Of a stretch of 64,000 nt of DNA, positions 17,801 to 30,183 are shown piece after piece (the stretch's first letter is position 1; every line of letters begins with the position of its first letter). A program made the translations under genes and the position numbers. The notes beneath the pieces were generated by a model. The model did not search any database and was not told the origin of the DNA. It saw nothing but the letters and a program-made list of their open reading frames with translations. This DNA is from Whitmania pigra (taxonomy: Eukaryota > Annelida > Clitellata > Hirudinida > Haemopidae): positions 31,001-95,000 of the forward strand of contig JAJTWR010000481.1 in assembly GCA_021613335.1 (NCBI GenBank). The letters are read 5' to 3'.

Positions 17801-20642
17801 ATGTCTCGCACCATCGAAGGTTTGGATGATGTCGATTTGGGCCTCGGATTCGGCCTGAAGCCAGGGTCACTTATTATGCCAGATGACATTAGTGACTCTT
17901 GCCTGAAACCTTCCCAATATTTGAAAGAAATAGTTGATGAGAATGAAGAAAACGATTTTTGTCGCGTACCTAATGGTAAATCTCCGGCAGATATCGTTAA
18001 AAAGTCTAGCCTTGTTTCGGTCCTGCGAGATAGCAGTAAGCATTAGTTTGCGATGAGGTTACGTTATTTACTAAAATAATTTGCTGGCATTATGCACTCA
18101 TTAAAAAAAAATTATTTTACCTTTAATGGAATCTGAATTTGTTATGACAGGCCATTTTCTTGGTAAAAGGACAGGTAGTTTATTTAGAAAAAGAGAATGT
18201 TCTTGCGATCAGGTATTCTCATTTTGACATTTGTGATTTTGTTAAACAAGCCACTTTTATATCTCTTTATTAAATGCATTTTTATTTATATCAATGTGAA
18301 GGAGATTGAATCACTCAGCTATGAACTGGATTCTACAAGGAAGCAGCTCTTCTCAAAACAACAAGCCATCAAGATTCTTCAACAACAGGTTCTAAGAAGC
18401 TATTCATGACACCTTTACATTATACTTAAGTGTATTATTTTTATTTAAGATTTAAGTTTATATTGTGATTTTTTAAAAATCTTGAATAAATTGTTACACA
18501 TAATTTTAAATAAACAGCCAAGAGAGTTTTTACCTGAGCCTTAAATGAAATTTTTTTTATGATGACCTACTGAGAACCATCACTTTCTTCTTCATTAAAA
18601 CCAAATTAATATGATGATGGTTCATTTTTTGGTTATGAAATGTTTTTAGTTCCTTGTTGAGCCCATTAGTTTGATCGATATCAGAAGTAATATTTCATTG
18701 CAGCTTAAATATTCTCACATTGAAAATGAACAGCTTGAAAGCAAAATAAAATGGATATATGGAACTCTAATAAAAGTGAATTTATTTGAATGAAATTCTA
18801 GCAATTCTATTAATAAGTAATGAATAATATGGTTTAAAAACATGTGATTAATAACATGTTTTGCATTTTCAGAAGTGTTTAAACAATTTACATAGCAATG
18901 CTGGGCTGAGAACATGACACAACGTAGCTATTGCTCATGTAGGAAGCCATCTGACTCGCTTGCACTATAATAAGATTATTCGTGTAATGATCCTAAAGGA
19001 TTTCAACAGCCTTCAGTTCTCCACGGAAAGAGAGAGGAAGGTTTCTTCAGAAAGTAGGGAGATTTTGCTGGCCAGAATTGATCAGTTAGCTATTACATTA
19101 TTATTAATTTAATGTTTCGATGTCTTGCCACTTTTTCATTTGTTGTACATGACATCGATCAGAATTGCAATTGTTCTTCTTTCAATGTATTTCGTCATTA
19201 ACCAATGATTGCTTGGCTTTGATTTTCTAAAGTTTGGAAGCTGAGAACAAGTGCCTTAAAATGGTAATTCAGGAAATGAAGACCCACAAGGATTTAGACC
19301 ATGGTTAGCTACTACACCAACATCATATTAACTTGCATTATTTAATTGTTTTTTGTTAATATTAGATGGAACCATTTGGTGAAAGGCTGAACAATTTTTG
19401 TGATTTTTTTTCTAGTTAATTGAATTTATTAAAATTTACAAACAAGATTAGTAAATCTGTTTAATACAAAATCCATGGGTTAAATTTGATGACTTTAGCA
19501 ATGACTACATAGGTAAACAGAACTTGATGACTTCATTGAATATCCTATGATAGTAATTGGAGTTTGTTACATTGTATTAGGTGAAGTTTTTTTATTGGTT
19601 TTATATTATTAGAGCAATCCCATTTCAAATATATTACTTAATATGTTAATTAAAAGTAGTTTAGATTTGTTGTATATTAAGCCACAACTCTGACTGCACA
19701 CAAACCCAATCCATGCAAAATATTACCTTTATTTTGGCATGATACTATATTATTTTCTGCAGGAAAAGACCCAAAACCTTTTACATCTCATCATGATCTC
19801 AATAATGATCAACACCTGAAGCAGGTGACTTGTTTTTTATCTTTATCATTTTGCTAAAGCTGTAAATATAAAAATGGTGAATATGAACAGCATTTGATTA
19901 TGAGTTTGAAATTAAGCACTTAATGCTTGAATTAATTATTGAGTTAATTTATTAACATTCAATAACATTATTAGTTTTATTTCTGGGTAATTATTTAAAT
20001 CAATTATGAGTTCATTTTCAATATAAACATCATATATGATTTTTTTACATTCTAGGTTTACAAGAAATTTGTTGACTGCAGCTGTTTCTGTAAAGAAAAT
20101 ATGAAATGCTCATGTTCCAGATTTGCAGAGGAGCTTCTCAAGATCATTAACCACCTTAACAACAAGGTTATCTAGTCTTATATATAGATATAATATGTTC
20201 AATTTTGAAAGAGTATATTTTCTTATTTACTAATTTCAGTTACAAGAATTCAAAGTCACCAAATGTATCACTTTAAGAGATTCCCACCCATCATTTGGAA
20301 ACATTTCAGCCTCATCTGGTAAGCACACAGTCACAATTACTAGCCAATTAAATGTTCACATCTTTAAATATTGCAGTCTTAGGAGATCCAAGTTCCAAAT
20401 CTCTCCAAAGCACCATGTTGAAACCCGTTAAAGATTTCATTACTCAAGAAACCATTTCTTCTACAAATGATTCGACCATTCCCACCAGCTTACCAATTGA
20501 GTTTGCAGTTTTGGCCGATGCTATTTTAAAAAATCAAACTTTTGATACTTGTGATCCTGTTGATCGACATAACAAACTCCAGATAGAGAACTCGCCAAAA
20601 AGCATTTTTGCGCCGCAAAGTGATATGCGTGATATTACGTAA
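17801..20642 (+). CDS. CCDC125: Coiled-coil domain-containing protein 125 homologue (376 aa)
   Basis: A cytoplasmic coiled-coil protein; the human member is linked to cell motility. Exons: 17801-18035, 18151-18212, 18302-18388, 18704-18775, 18999-19084, 19233-19303, 19763-19824, 20056-20166, 20240-20318, 20377-20642; phases agree and sum to 377 codons. Family-specific matches: DVDLGLGFGLKPG near the N-terminus (human GDLGYGLGRKPG), EIESLSYELDSTRKQL plus SKQQAIKILQQQ (human EVEMLKTELEASQRQL plus GKEEALKILQ), a Cys cluster with CSCSRFAEELLK (human CSCARMAASTRKLL), and a C-terminal SVLGDPSSKS (human SVLGDPIHSS). Exons 4-6 form the predicted coiled coil (IDHLEAENKCLK). The borders of exons 4 and 5 are the least certain because their acceptors are weak. 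AATAAA overlaps the stop codon. Confidence 0.85.
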
Positions 20643-20646
20643 TAAA
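20641..20646 (+). terminator. Polyadenylation signal of CCDC125
   Basis: AATAAA overlaps the TAA stop by two bases. If used, the 3' UTR would be only about 20 bases. No closer alternative was chosen. Confidence 0.4.
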
Positions 20647-23474
20647 AATGTTTTAATCCGATGAACATTTTCAAAAGCTTAACCTTCTGCTTCAGTACGC
20701 ACCCATATCTGAGCATTTATTTATTTATTTATTTGATTAGAGCCCGTAGCATGACTAAGATGATTTGAACTCCATACCTGAGCAGAGCATTTGACATCTT
20801 ATAAATTTAACCGCGGCGTTCCTTGGACGAGACTGAGGAGACTGAGCCTCTCTCGATGGCAGCGCGGATTCGAACGCCACTGCGGATTTTGCCATCATAG
20901 GGATCATGACCGTCCTAATCATCTAGTTATGAACTGGACGTTAATAAAGAATTCTTATTTTCTCCTTGGACGCGCAATTCAAGCGATTTTTTGCAGGCTT
21001 ATGAGTAAAGTTTTGAGTTAAGGAAGAAAGAAATGGGCAAACAACAAAAATGTTGTGATAAATTTTCATTTGTTTCGAGATGGATATCGCTGTGAAAGTT
21101 TTATATTTAAATTTAATTAAGTTCTTATCGAGTGTTAATCGTGCTTATGTACAAATACAAAAACACTGCGATAGCAAAACTGTGTCGCATATAGACCGTT
21201 TCAGCTGGGAGTAGCGATTAAAATAACAAAGTTTCGCGAGTATAACATTAAAATAAAATAAATTAATAAAACTTATTGTCATCTATAAAATGGTTATCTA
21301 TAAAATGCTTAAGACCTGACGATGAGTCAACGTAAAAGACAACAAAGTATGAGGTGTCTTTGGTGCGCCAACATGGAGATTGATGTGATGTGTAATGGTG
21401 GGCCGCATTGCACATTATGTCACAATTAGGCTTTGGTAATTGTTAATAGTATCACTTTAGCTTAAGATTGGCTTCTTTTGACTTTTTGGTGCCGAATAGC
21501 AAATCGTAGCAAAGTGTTGGAGCACTTGATTCGGCGGGAAGAGGTTTTCTGTATCTTCAGCGCTCTCATTCCCTTATTATACATCTGTAGATGGCTTAGT
21601 CATTTATTGCGCATTGCCGTCATAAGTTTAATAAACTATGCCATGACTATAATAAGGGCCATAAACTTAAGCGAAGCGATTATAGACACAATTTTGGATT
21701 TAAAAAGTTTCTAATTGTAGAGATTCTGGCTATTTTGTAGTGAACATTGTATTTCGTGAATTGTAACCTCGTTTTCGTAGAATTAAGTTAAACAGTAAGC
21801 CTGACAGGAAAGGGTTGTTCACGTACAGTCGACTTGCTTTTGATTTTTCTGAGGTGAGTGATGTTACATCTCATAATTTTAGTTGTAAGTGAGGTTTTGT
21901 AGAATTATTCAGAGCAGTAAGATTTATCAAATTTTTTAAAAAGTTTTCTTTCATAAGGTTGAGCACTATGCACTGAGCAATTAATTCATGTTGATTCATG
22001 ATTGAGTTATAAGATGCTCTATGAATTATGTTAAGGCTGAATTTGAATTGCTCTATGCAGTAGCAGTTGTTCACTTGTAAAAATTGATTGAAATAGGAAG
22101 GTTTACTGCATTTTTAAGAACAGAAAAATGTAATTTAGCTACATCATTCTAGTTAAATATAGAAATAATCTCAAAAGGATTATTAAAAGGGAATTTATTA
22201 TAATTTGCCATCACAGGGATCATGACTGTACATTTACGTTTGTGAAATGCATTTCCTGTGGGAGGTGTTTTGGCCGAAATGTAAATGATAAGGAATGCAG
22301 TCATTAATCATAATAAATGACATGCTCTAGGTTCTCTAGATCCTTTTTCATGTCATTTTATATTAGTCAATTAATTTTTGTCATTGTCATTAGTTCTTAT
22401 GTTTCCCTGCTGTATTTGTGCTGTAAATTCTTCCCCAATTTGTTTGAAAGACTGATACATATTGCTGCAGTCATGTTTGTCCCATGTCAATTGCTTATTG
22501 TTAAAAGAGGCATTAGCCTTTCTTTTTTGAAGCTGTATTAACTGTTGGTTGGTTAAAAACTCATATTTTGAATTCAAATTCTGGATTAGGCCTTCTTTTC
22601 CATTATAGGCTTTTGAGAATTATTAACAAAATTCTATTTTTAAAAGGCAACTTCTCTCAATATTGATCTCATATCATATGGCCACAACATTTTGAAGATT
22701 GGATAAGTGGCTGTCATTAATCATGGCCCACCTGTTGAATGCCCATAAAATCACTCAGTATAAGCCATGCAACATATCTGTTCATTTTATTCAAAAGGTA
22801 CAACCTTCTTTGATTCATTCTAGAATAATGTCGCTATTGTCCTCCTCATTCGCAAACTCAAATCCTTTGACTGCTCAACTGAAGAAGCAACAGCTGCACT
22901 GATGCATTGGAACAATACTAGAAAAAGTTTTAGAAAAGAAACCAATGAAATATGGAATGATGATGAGTTGTATCTGTTTGTTTAATTGCATTGATTAGTC
23001 CCAAGGATCAAGCCGTTGATAATGTGTTGGCAAGTAGATCAGATATTTGTTGGTAGCTAGTCACTACTGGGCTATATATAGCTTTAGCTATCTTGATAAA
23101 TTTCCTTTGATTTAAAATCTCATTTTGTTGCATTCCTGGACATTAGCTCAACAGTTTTGTAGTTTGCTAACGTTGATTTAGGACTAGAATTTATGATGAG
23201 ACCATCTTCTTTGTACAGAATTTAATATGCTTATACCAAGACATGCCAAGATAAAGAATTAATCAATTTTGGTGATAAGGCAAATTAAATTATCATAATG
23301 GGCTTGGATTTTTAGAGATATTCACAATTATTTGGTAGTGAGCATCTTAAACATGTTGAGTTAATTAATTTGGTGGGAATTTATTATTTTACTTTAAAAA
23401 TGAACAATTTCAAATTCATTATCTTGAGATACTCTTAATTGATACTTAATAGTTTGCTATGTTTGAAATTTTAG
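20647..23474. other. Intergenic region between CCDC125 and the next plus-strand gene
   Basis: Mostly AT-rich with no assigned gene. It holds a short Cys-rich ORF (21322-21429), a moderately GC-rich patch at 20800-20930, and a pair of similar about 28-base sequences at 20887 and 22203 (TTTGCCATCA, then GGGATCATGAC) that suggest a dispersed repeat. 5' non-coding exons of the gene at 23488 could be here. Confidence 0.45.
21322..21429 (+). CDS. Cys-rich micro-ORF, possible zinc-binding peptide (35 aa)
   Basis: A 36-codon ORF from ATG to TAG. It starts with a basic stretch (MSQRKRQQSMR) and carries CLWC, a further Cys, then HCTLCHN: two CxxC-like knuckles 20 residues apart. The spacing would suit a small zinc ribbon. 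It is isolated, with no in-frame donor before the stop. It could equally be chance or the remains of a longer exon. Confidence 0.2.
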   Translation: MSQRKRQQSMRCLWCANMEIDVMCNGGPHCTLCHN

Positions 23475-23487
23475 CTTGTGGAACAAA

Positions 23488-26400
23488 ATGAACGTGATAC
23501 CAGAAGATTCTCACAAAGCCAACAACATTCAAAATACAAACTCTCCAAGTTCATTTGATGGACTCCCTTCTGTTAAGAGCTGCACAAGCTCTAAAGAAGA
23601 AATGGTCTTTGATTATTTTGATTCATGTGATTCTAGACACAAACTGAAGCCTCAAACATGTTTTGAGATGAAGACCTTTAGCAGCTCTGAACAGTTGCCT
23701 GGCTGTCAGGGTAGGAAGTATGCCAACAACTTTTCTGGCAGGATAGAGGATCCTTATTCCAGTGAAAACAGCACCCACGATTACATTAACCAAGGAGGAA
23801 TCCATAATGGACTGATAGTAGAAGAAAGTCTGCTGAGATCGAGCACCTCTTCTGCGAGTTACCACGTCCAGCTGTACGACGACGACGAACTCCAACAAGC
23901 GGTCGTGGAGGACTCCGCCCGTAAATACCTCGCCACCCCTCACGATCAAACTTCCAGGTCTACCCAGAGGCTTCTTTCCAATGTTGGAGAGAGGGTTGCC
24001 TTCTTTCCAAAAGCCATCCCTGCCAGCCAAGTGATGTCCATGGTATTAATAATTCATTTGTATTTGGTATTTCAATAAATTTAATTTTTAATTAATCATA
24101 ATTGATATTAATTCAACAGTGAAAGTAATACAAATTCTTACTGTGGCTGCATTGTGATTATTAATAACATTCACCTCCCATTCAAAATCACATTTGTAGT
24201 ATGTTTGTCCTATTAACTGGCACACTTTCAATTGACTCATTTGCCTATTCATTTGTTTTCCAGGAGTCCTCTAGCAGAGCTGATGGTCTGGGAGAATTGC
24301 ATTCCAGATCAATTCAGAACTTCAACATTTCACCAACAGGTTAATACCACAATATCATAAGAATAATAATTTTTTATTTAACCAATCTTTTGAGTGTCTT
24401 ATGTATCTGGGTTAGGGCACTCCCAATGAGCCAATGCAGCCTACCTGCAGGCGGAGGTCGAGGTTGCCTTGCAAAGAATTCGTTTAAATATTTTAAAATA
24501 ATTTTAAATAATAGCCATTTATCATGTCTGTCCTCTTATTTAATTCATTTCCTGAAGAGGCAAATTTATATTGCTAATGATTATTATCCGTGATTTACAT
24601 GTATTCTTTGATTTAATTTGATTTCTGCATAATAATTTGTGATAACATAATTTGCCTTTCAGAGGGTGAGGAGCTTGTGCAAGTGGATAGTTCGGTGAAG
24701 GTTCAGACGACTCTCAATACTCCATTTATGTCTACTGTTTCATCAAATTGCCTCACCAATCTCATCTGCTCCATCAAGCCTAACGGACATGTAGGGAGAT
24801 GTTTCTTATTAGTTCTTATATAAAGGGATACGACATATAAATGATGTCATTAATGATTAATGTTAAGATGGAAAATGAAAATGGTAAGAGGCTCAGACAT
24901 CATGTCAGTTTGTAAAATGTCTTAATAACACACATTCTAGATTTGGCACATATAGATTAGTTAGGTTTATGTGAAATAATGGAAACAGATTTTAGCCATG
25001 ATAATTCAATTTTAAAAGCTGATGTCATAATGCATTCGGCAGCCCAACGACAGGACCGAAGTGAACAAGAGAATGCAGAGGCGAGATATTAAGAAGAAGA
25101 ACATGATGAGGAAGGCTTGTGAGTACAGATCAGAGGACATACCTGAATACATGGGAAAGTTGCCTTTGGATGAGATCATGGCTTTCATTGATGACACAAA
25201 GGTGCAAAGAGTATCTGTCCAATCTCTCAATAAATCCTTGAAGAAGGATGACTTGAGAATGAACAAAATCAAGTGCTTAGATAATGACAATGCTGATGTG
25301 ACCTCTGGTGGTGCAGAACAGAGTGGGGTATCTTTGTCTAACACAAATGTGATGGATCTTATTCCCAAAGAGAGTCAGGAATTTGATGAAGCTGTAACCA
25401 TGGTGGTGGAAGTAGCTTCCTTGGCAACATCTTCTTCCACTTCTTCCTTTAGAACAGCTTCCCCACCGGATGACATTCCTCAAACAACCTTTAACCTTGA
25501 CTTTTATAAGTCCGAGATTCAATTGACGCCTCTCCATTCGCCCACTACGCAGAAGGAGTTTATAACAGTGCAAAAGAAGAAAAAACTTAAACAGTCCACT
25601 CCCATCAAGAATGCTCTAGCTCTTGAAGCTACCCCATTTTCGACCAGCTCTGAAGTATGTAATTGGACGATGGAGCAACAAAGTAAGCTAACTGGCAAAT
25701 CCTTGATTTTCAATGGAAGACAGGCAAATTTTAGGACTAACTTTAAGGGTGGCTTTTATGGTAATAGCCCCAAGAATTTTCTAACTTGTGAATCTTCCTC
25801 TCTGAAGCCTGATGATAACAACAATAGCATTTTAGTCAAAGTCCCATCCTTTCCCAGAACTCCATTTGCAGAGAAAAAAGAAATTCCCACTGACTCCATT
25901 CAAAAATCAGAAAGTCAGTTTGACCCTTCACAATTCCCAGAACTCTCCGGCAGCGGGAGGAGGAACTCTACGGGCAGTTCCGGTCCCAAGAATTCCGAGG
26001 AATCGTCCAAAGGTTTTGCATTTTCTTATGCAGACATTGCTGCCAAACTTAGACAGAAGAAGCACTCTTCAGACATGCAGAGGAGAAACTCTCTTCAGTT
26101 AACATGCCAGGAAGTCAGTGAATCTGTGATGGATTCAGATGATTTTTTTAAAGATCAAGAGTCTCAACAAATAAATGAACTCACATCACTTTCTGATTCA
26201 TCACAAAATTCAGTTCTGTGCACAGAATTTGATAATATTCTAACCGACAAAGAGGACTTAGCTAACAATTCTTCTGATCATCATATTTCCAGACCTTCCT
26301 TGGATTCTTTCCAGAGTCCTTCAGACTTAACAGGTTCCCTCAGGCTCAAGACTAATCCTCTGTGCAAGGAACCGGTGGTATTTCTCGATGGTCGGAAAAA

Positions 26401-27192
26401 CCCAAAAGTTACGGACCTTGTTTTTATATTTGACCCGACGATACCCCCGGGCCAGCCTAAGAAATTTGATTCTGCAACACCCGAACCGGAAGAGTTTGAG
26501 ATTAAAAAATCTCCCGAGGTAACCAAGGAGCAAGCAAATGTCGAAGTACGTAACACGTCTCGAAAAAACTCTTCTGATGGAAGCAATCTGCACTTTTGTA
26601 CCGAATTAGATTCTGCCGAGGACCCTTCCTCTCATCAGTTATCTCCTGGATTTGTTTCCGTCGCCCACCCGATTCCGAACAGCAGGCCGTCTCCGCTTTC
26701 AAACAACTACTCGACCGGTAGGCAGGTAGTCAAGGTCTCTCCCATGCCCATTGTGGCTCCGGCCGTTCCAGTCGACCGACTGCAGAAGAACATGGAAATC
26801 GAGTCAAAACCTTCCACCCATTGCATCGATTCAAGTTTATTATTGCCCACAATTGGAAATTCCTTGTTGCCACACAAAAATTTGGTTAATGGAAGGTTTA
26901 CTTCCTCAGTCCAAAGAAATTTGTTCGACCTCTGTAAAGCTCAGATGTTCCTCTATGCAGGTTTATTTGTTGTGTTATTCATTATGATGTTGACTCTAAT
27001 TTTTACAGAATTCTGTACATTTTCAGGTTTTGAAGAGTGTTTGAAAGAATCAAAGAACAGTGAGTTATCAACGCATATCACAGCATCATCGCAATTGATT
27101 TTGTAGCCAATTGCATCACTCTTTTGACCACGATGAACATAGTTTTAATCAATGTCTTACGTGATCTCTTTTTTATACATTGAGCTAGTTCA

Positions 27193-27242
<50 letters not shown>

Positions 27243-27310
27243 GCAGTTTTGACATTATTACTTTTTTTCAAATTTCAGATCCTACTAATGTCGTGGTATA
27301 CAGTGAGTGA
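23488..27310 (+). CDS. Large, mostly disordered protein with C-terminal membrane helix, family not recognised (about 935 aa)
   Basis: Exons: 23488-24042 (possibly starting at the acceptor at 23475), 24264-24339, 24663-24790, 25043-27059, 27279-27310; phases agree. It is Ser-rich with no recognised enzymatic domain. Visible blocks: a basic segment RRDIKKKNMMRK followed by the ordered-looking DIPEYMGKLPLDEIMAFI; FITVQKKKKLK; DPSQFPELSGSGRRNSTG; FSYADIAAKLRQKK; VVFLDGRKNPKVTDLVFIF; and near the C-terminus one hydrophobic helix (LYAGLFVVLFIMMLTLIF) with a short tail. The topology suits a tail-anchored protein with a long cytoplasmic N-part. The last splice (AACA|GTGAGT to TTTCAG|AT) yields the end NNPTNVVVYSE; without it the frame runs on to TAG at 27104-27106. 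Upstream coding exons may be missing. Gene reality is strong because of the 2-kb open exon. Confidence 0.7.
27198..27243. repeat. (ATT)n microsatellite in the last intron of the disordered-protein gene
   Basis: About 15 ATT copies between the GTGAGT donor at 27060 and the acceptor at 27278. Confidence 0.9.
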
Positions 27311-30183
27311 AGGTCGTCATCTCTTTCCATCTTGAGTTTGTGTCGCCAACTTGGAAATGTTTATGTTTAAGGTCTTCCTCTGATTTCTCTTTTGTGAGCC
27401 TTTTTACCTGGCCAGGTTCCAAAGCTTGTCCCCCTCCACAGCTATTTTTGTGTGCCAGCATCATCGCTCAACCTTGATCTAATTTTAGCATTTCGTTTCT
27501 AATTTATTTTTAACCATGGTTTTTTGCCTCGTGGCTGCAACATCAATTATGTTTGTTCATTTGATGCTAATCTAAAGATATGCAAAGTAATTTCATTAAT
27601 GCTTAACTTTGTATTTACTGGCATTGATTTTATGATTTTCAAAATTGGTCTTGCAATGTCATTGTGAATTGTTGTCATTGTCATCAACGTAGTGGTTTTA
27701 GGATTTAAGATGGTGCTAACTCAAACAGTGGATTGAGTTGCTTTCATTGCTGTTATGCATTATTGTTACAGCTATTAAAAAAATTATTTTATTACTATTA
27801 TGGCATTATTATTACAGCTATTAAAATTATTTTATTACTATTATTGCATTATTATTACAATTATTTCTGCACTGGTGATGGTTTCATTGTGATTATTATT
27901 ATTATTTGATTATCTCTTGCTTTTGTAGTTTGTAAATCCATGAAATCTTATGTTGGAATAGCATCATCATCATCATCTTCAATAAAATCACCTTTTTTAA
28001 TTGTAATTAACTCGCTCGACACGGCTTTGCAACATAGCAGTCGACCTTGTGCTGTGGACATGTTCTTTTGACTACTGACGTTCTTCCTCTTTCATTACTA
28101 ATAGCCATTATTAACCATTAAGCACATGGCTTTTAATGGATATTTTTCCATGCAATTATAATTATATTGTTATTATAATTATGCAATTTATAATTATACT
28201 TATTTATTTTAAAAATAAATTTAATTGTAATTAGAGTTCGAGTCCCGAACTCATCCAGTCTTGTGCCGACATAAGTATTCGTTTCGAAACGTTACTAATT
28301 AACACTGTAATTATTTTGAAGACTTTGTTGTGTGTTATTACCTCTAACAATAATTATTTACTTATACTTTACGTTCTAGCATTACTAATTATATTTTTAT
28401 AGCTTGCGCTGTACAGATTGTTCGTTTTGATTCAAGTATTTAAGACCCGTGCTTTGATGATGCAAATGGCATGCTTAGAGTAATAATCTTTTATTTTTCA
28501 TTATTCCCGTAATAATAACTGGCCAGCTCTGACTCGTGATTTACTTTGCCAATAAATTCTCCTACGTGGTCGCCAAGCTTTCAACAATCCACTAAATTTT
28601 CTACTTTTGAATGATAATACATTTACATGATCACCCAAGAATGCATCCAATTGAGCTTTCTTAATTCCTAACACACTTTACTGTGGAAGATGGATTGGTT
28701 CTGTCCTCTACAATTTTTCTGTCATTAGCTTTCTTTAATTAAATGTTAAAGTAGATTTAGTTCTATTAGTTTTCTTCACATTTAATGCCACTAAGAGCAT
28801 TAATGCTGACATTTTTGGATCCAGTTGCTTTGAAAACTTGAATATCTCATTTCCAGTCTTGCTTGCCCCTTCATTAATTCTCTGACGTCTGCACCCTCGC
28901 CACAGACGCCCAATAACGAATGCATAATAATCGGCAGTGACGCTAGGTCAGGCAGTGATTTATTTTTTTCGATTTCGTTATTGAAGCCGAAAGCTCCGGA
29001 GGTAAATGACGCGGCGACGTGGTTGGGTGCTGTTGTCTGCTTGCTCGACTTTGCTTGCCCCTGGTTTCGGTGACAACCAAGGCACATTCGTTGCTCACTT
29101 AAATCTTAAATTACGCCGACCACTTTCTCGTGCGTTGTACCGATCCATTCGTCATCCCCCTTTGTGGTAACCCTTATCGTTGTCACTTCAAACTTGTTTT
29201 GGTTTTGTAGCCTGCACTAACCGATTTGTGTTGGTGATCAAGAGGCAAGACTGGTTCGTTGATTGGTGAATGTTTACATAATATTTTAAAATGCTTCCTT
29301 TTCTTTATATTACTTCTGTGGTTCATGAAGATATGAAGAATCTGGTTTCCAGTTGTAGATTGGTACTTTCAAAATTCTTCCAATTCTGTACTTTCGTTTC
29401 ATCTACGTTTCGAGTCTTTCCTTGAGCACCGTGATCGTACAACGTGCAGAGTGCTGCTCATGTTTTTTGCTTTTTTTATACTCATAACTAGTAACTTATT
29501 TAAATGATGATGGGCTTGTATTAATATGATACAGTTTTCCTAAACTTATTAAATATAATTTGACCTTTGGTTTGATGGAAGCTCTTTCGTCTGCAAGTTG
29601 CCCTGGTCAATCGAGTAGCAAACATATATGCAATCATAGATGTCAATTCCAAAAATCTGTAATAGTGGTGAAAAATTGGTCTCCTATGTTGGCAATGCAT
29701 TTCATGAAGTACACCAAAATCACATTTGAAAAGCTGCTAAATTCTTGTTGCCTTACGTTTTTCGGTCGATTACGTGGATTCTTTCATCTATTCAATAGTT
29801 AACCGTTTATCCAATTATATCTACCTAGAAACGTTCGGTCCCAGTTCTTCGGTTTCCCATCTCAAATTCCAAATTTCGCGTCCACTGAAATTGTTTCGAC
29901 TTTCTGCACAGCAGATGAGATTTTCTTTTGAAGTTTGACCAAACGCGTCAAGCAAGAATTTATGTTAATAAACTTTCGACGGCCTCAATCACAGCTGAGT
30001 TAATGAACGGCTAGGACAGTAGCTAAGCTTTTAGCTAGCATCGCAATTGCCCGAGGATGCGGTGATACTTGGTTCAATCTTGCCAGCATCGCATATGCAA
30101 ATCATCAGCTCTGGAATGTCGAGCATTATACTGTCCAAAACAGAAAGATTGCAACATTTTTGGGATTTATGTTTTATTTGGAT
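27311..30183. other. Intergenic region with an ambiguous open segment at 28.8-29.1 kb
   Basis: An AATAAA near 27980 could end the preceding gene's 3' UTR. 28800-29087 is GC-richer and open on both strands. On minus it is a 95-codon ATG-to-stop ORF (MCLGCHRNQGQAKSS, then LASLPIIMHSLLGVCGEG). On plus it is a segment 28851-28999 between a CAG acceptor and a GTAAAT donor (SLTSAPSPQTPNNECIIIGS). I cannot decide which strand, if either, codes. The rest shows no recognisable gene. A hairpin-like GTTCGAGTCCCGAAC near 28233 is not part of a tRNA. Confidence 0.4.

Noticed and set aside
18871..18915. Extra CCDC125 exon (KCLNNLHSN)
   Set aside because: A stop codon occurs in the required phase before any donor.
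28228..28250. tRNA-like T-arm (GTTCGAGTCCCGAAC)
   Set aside because: No acceptor, D or anticodon arms fit around it; only a small palindrome.
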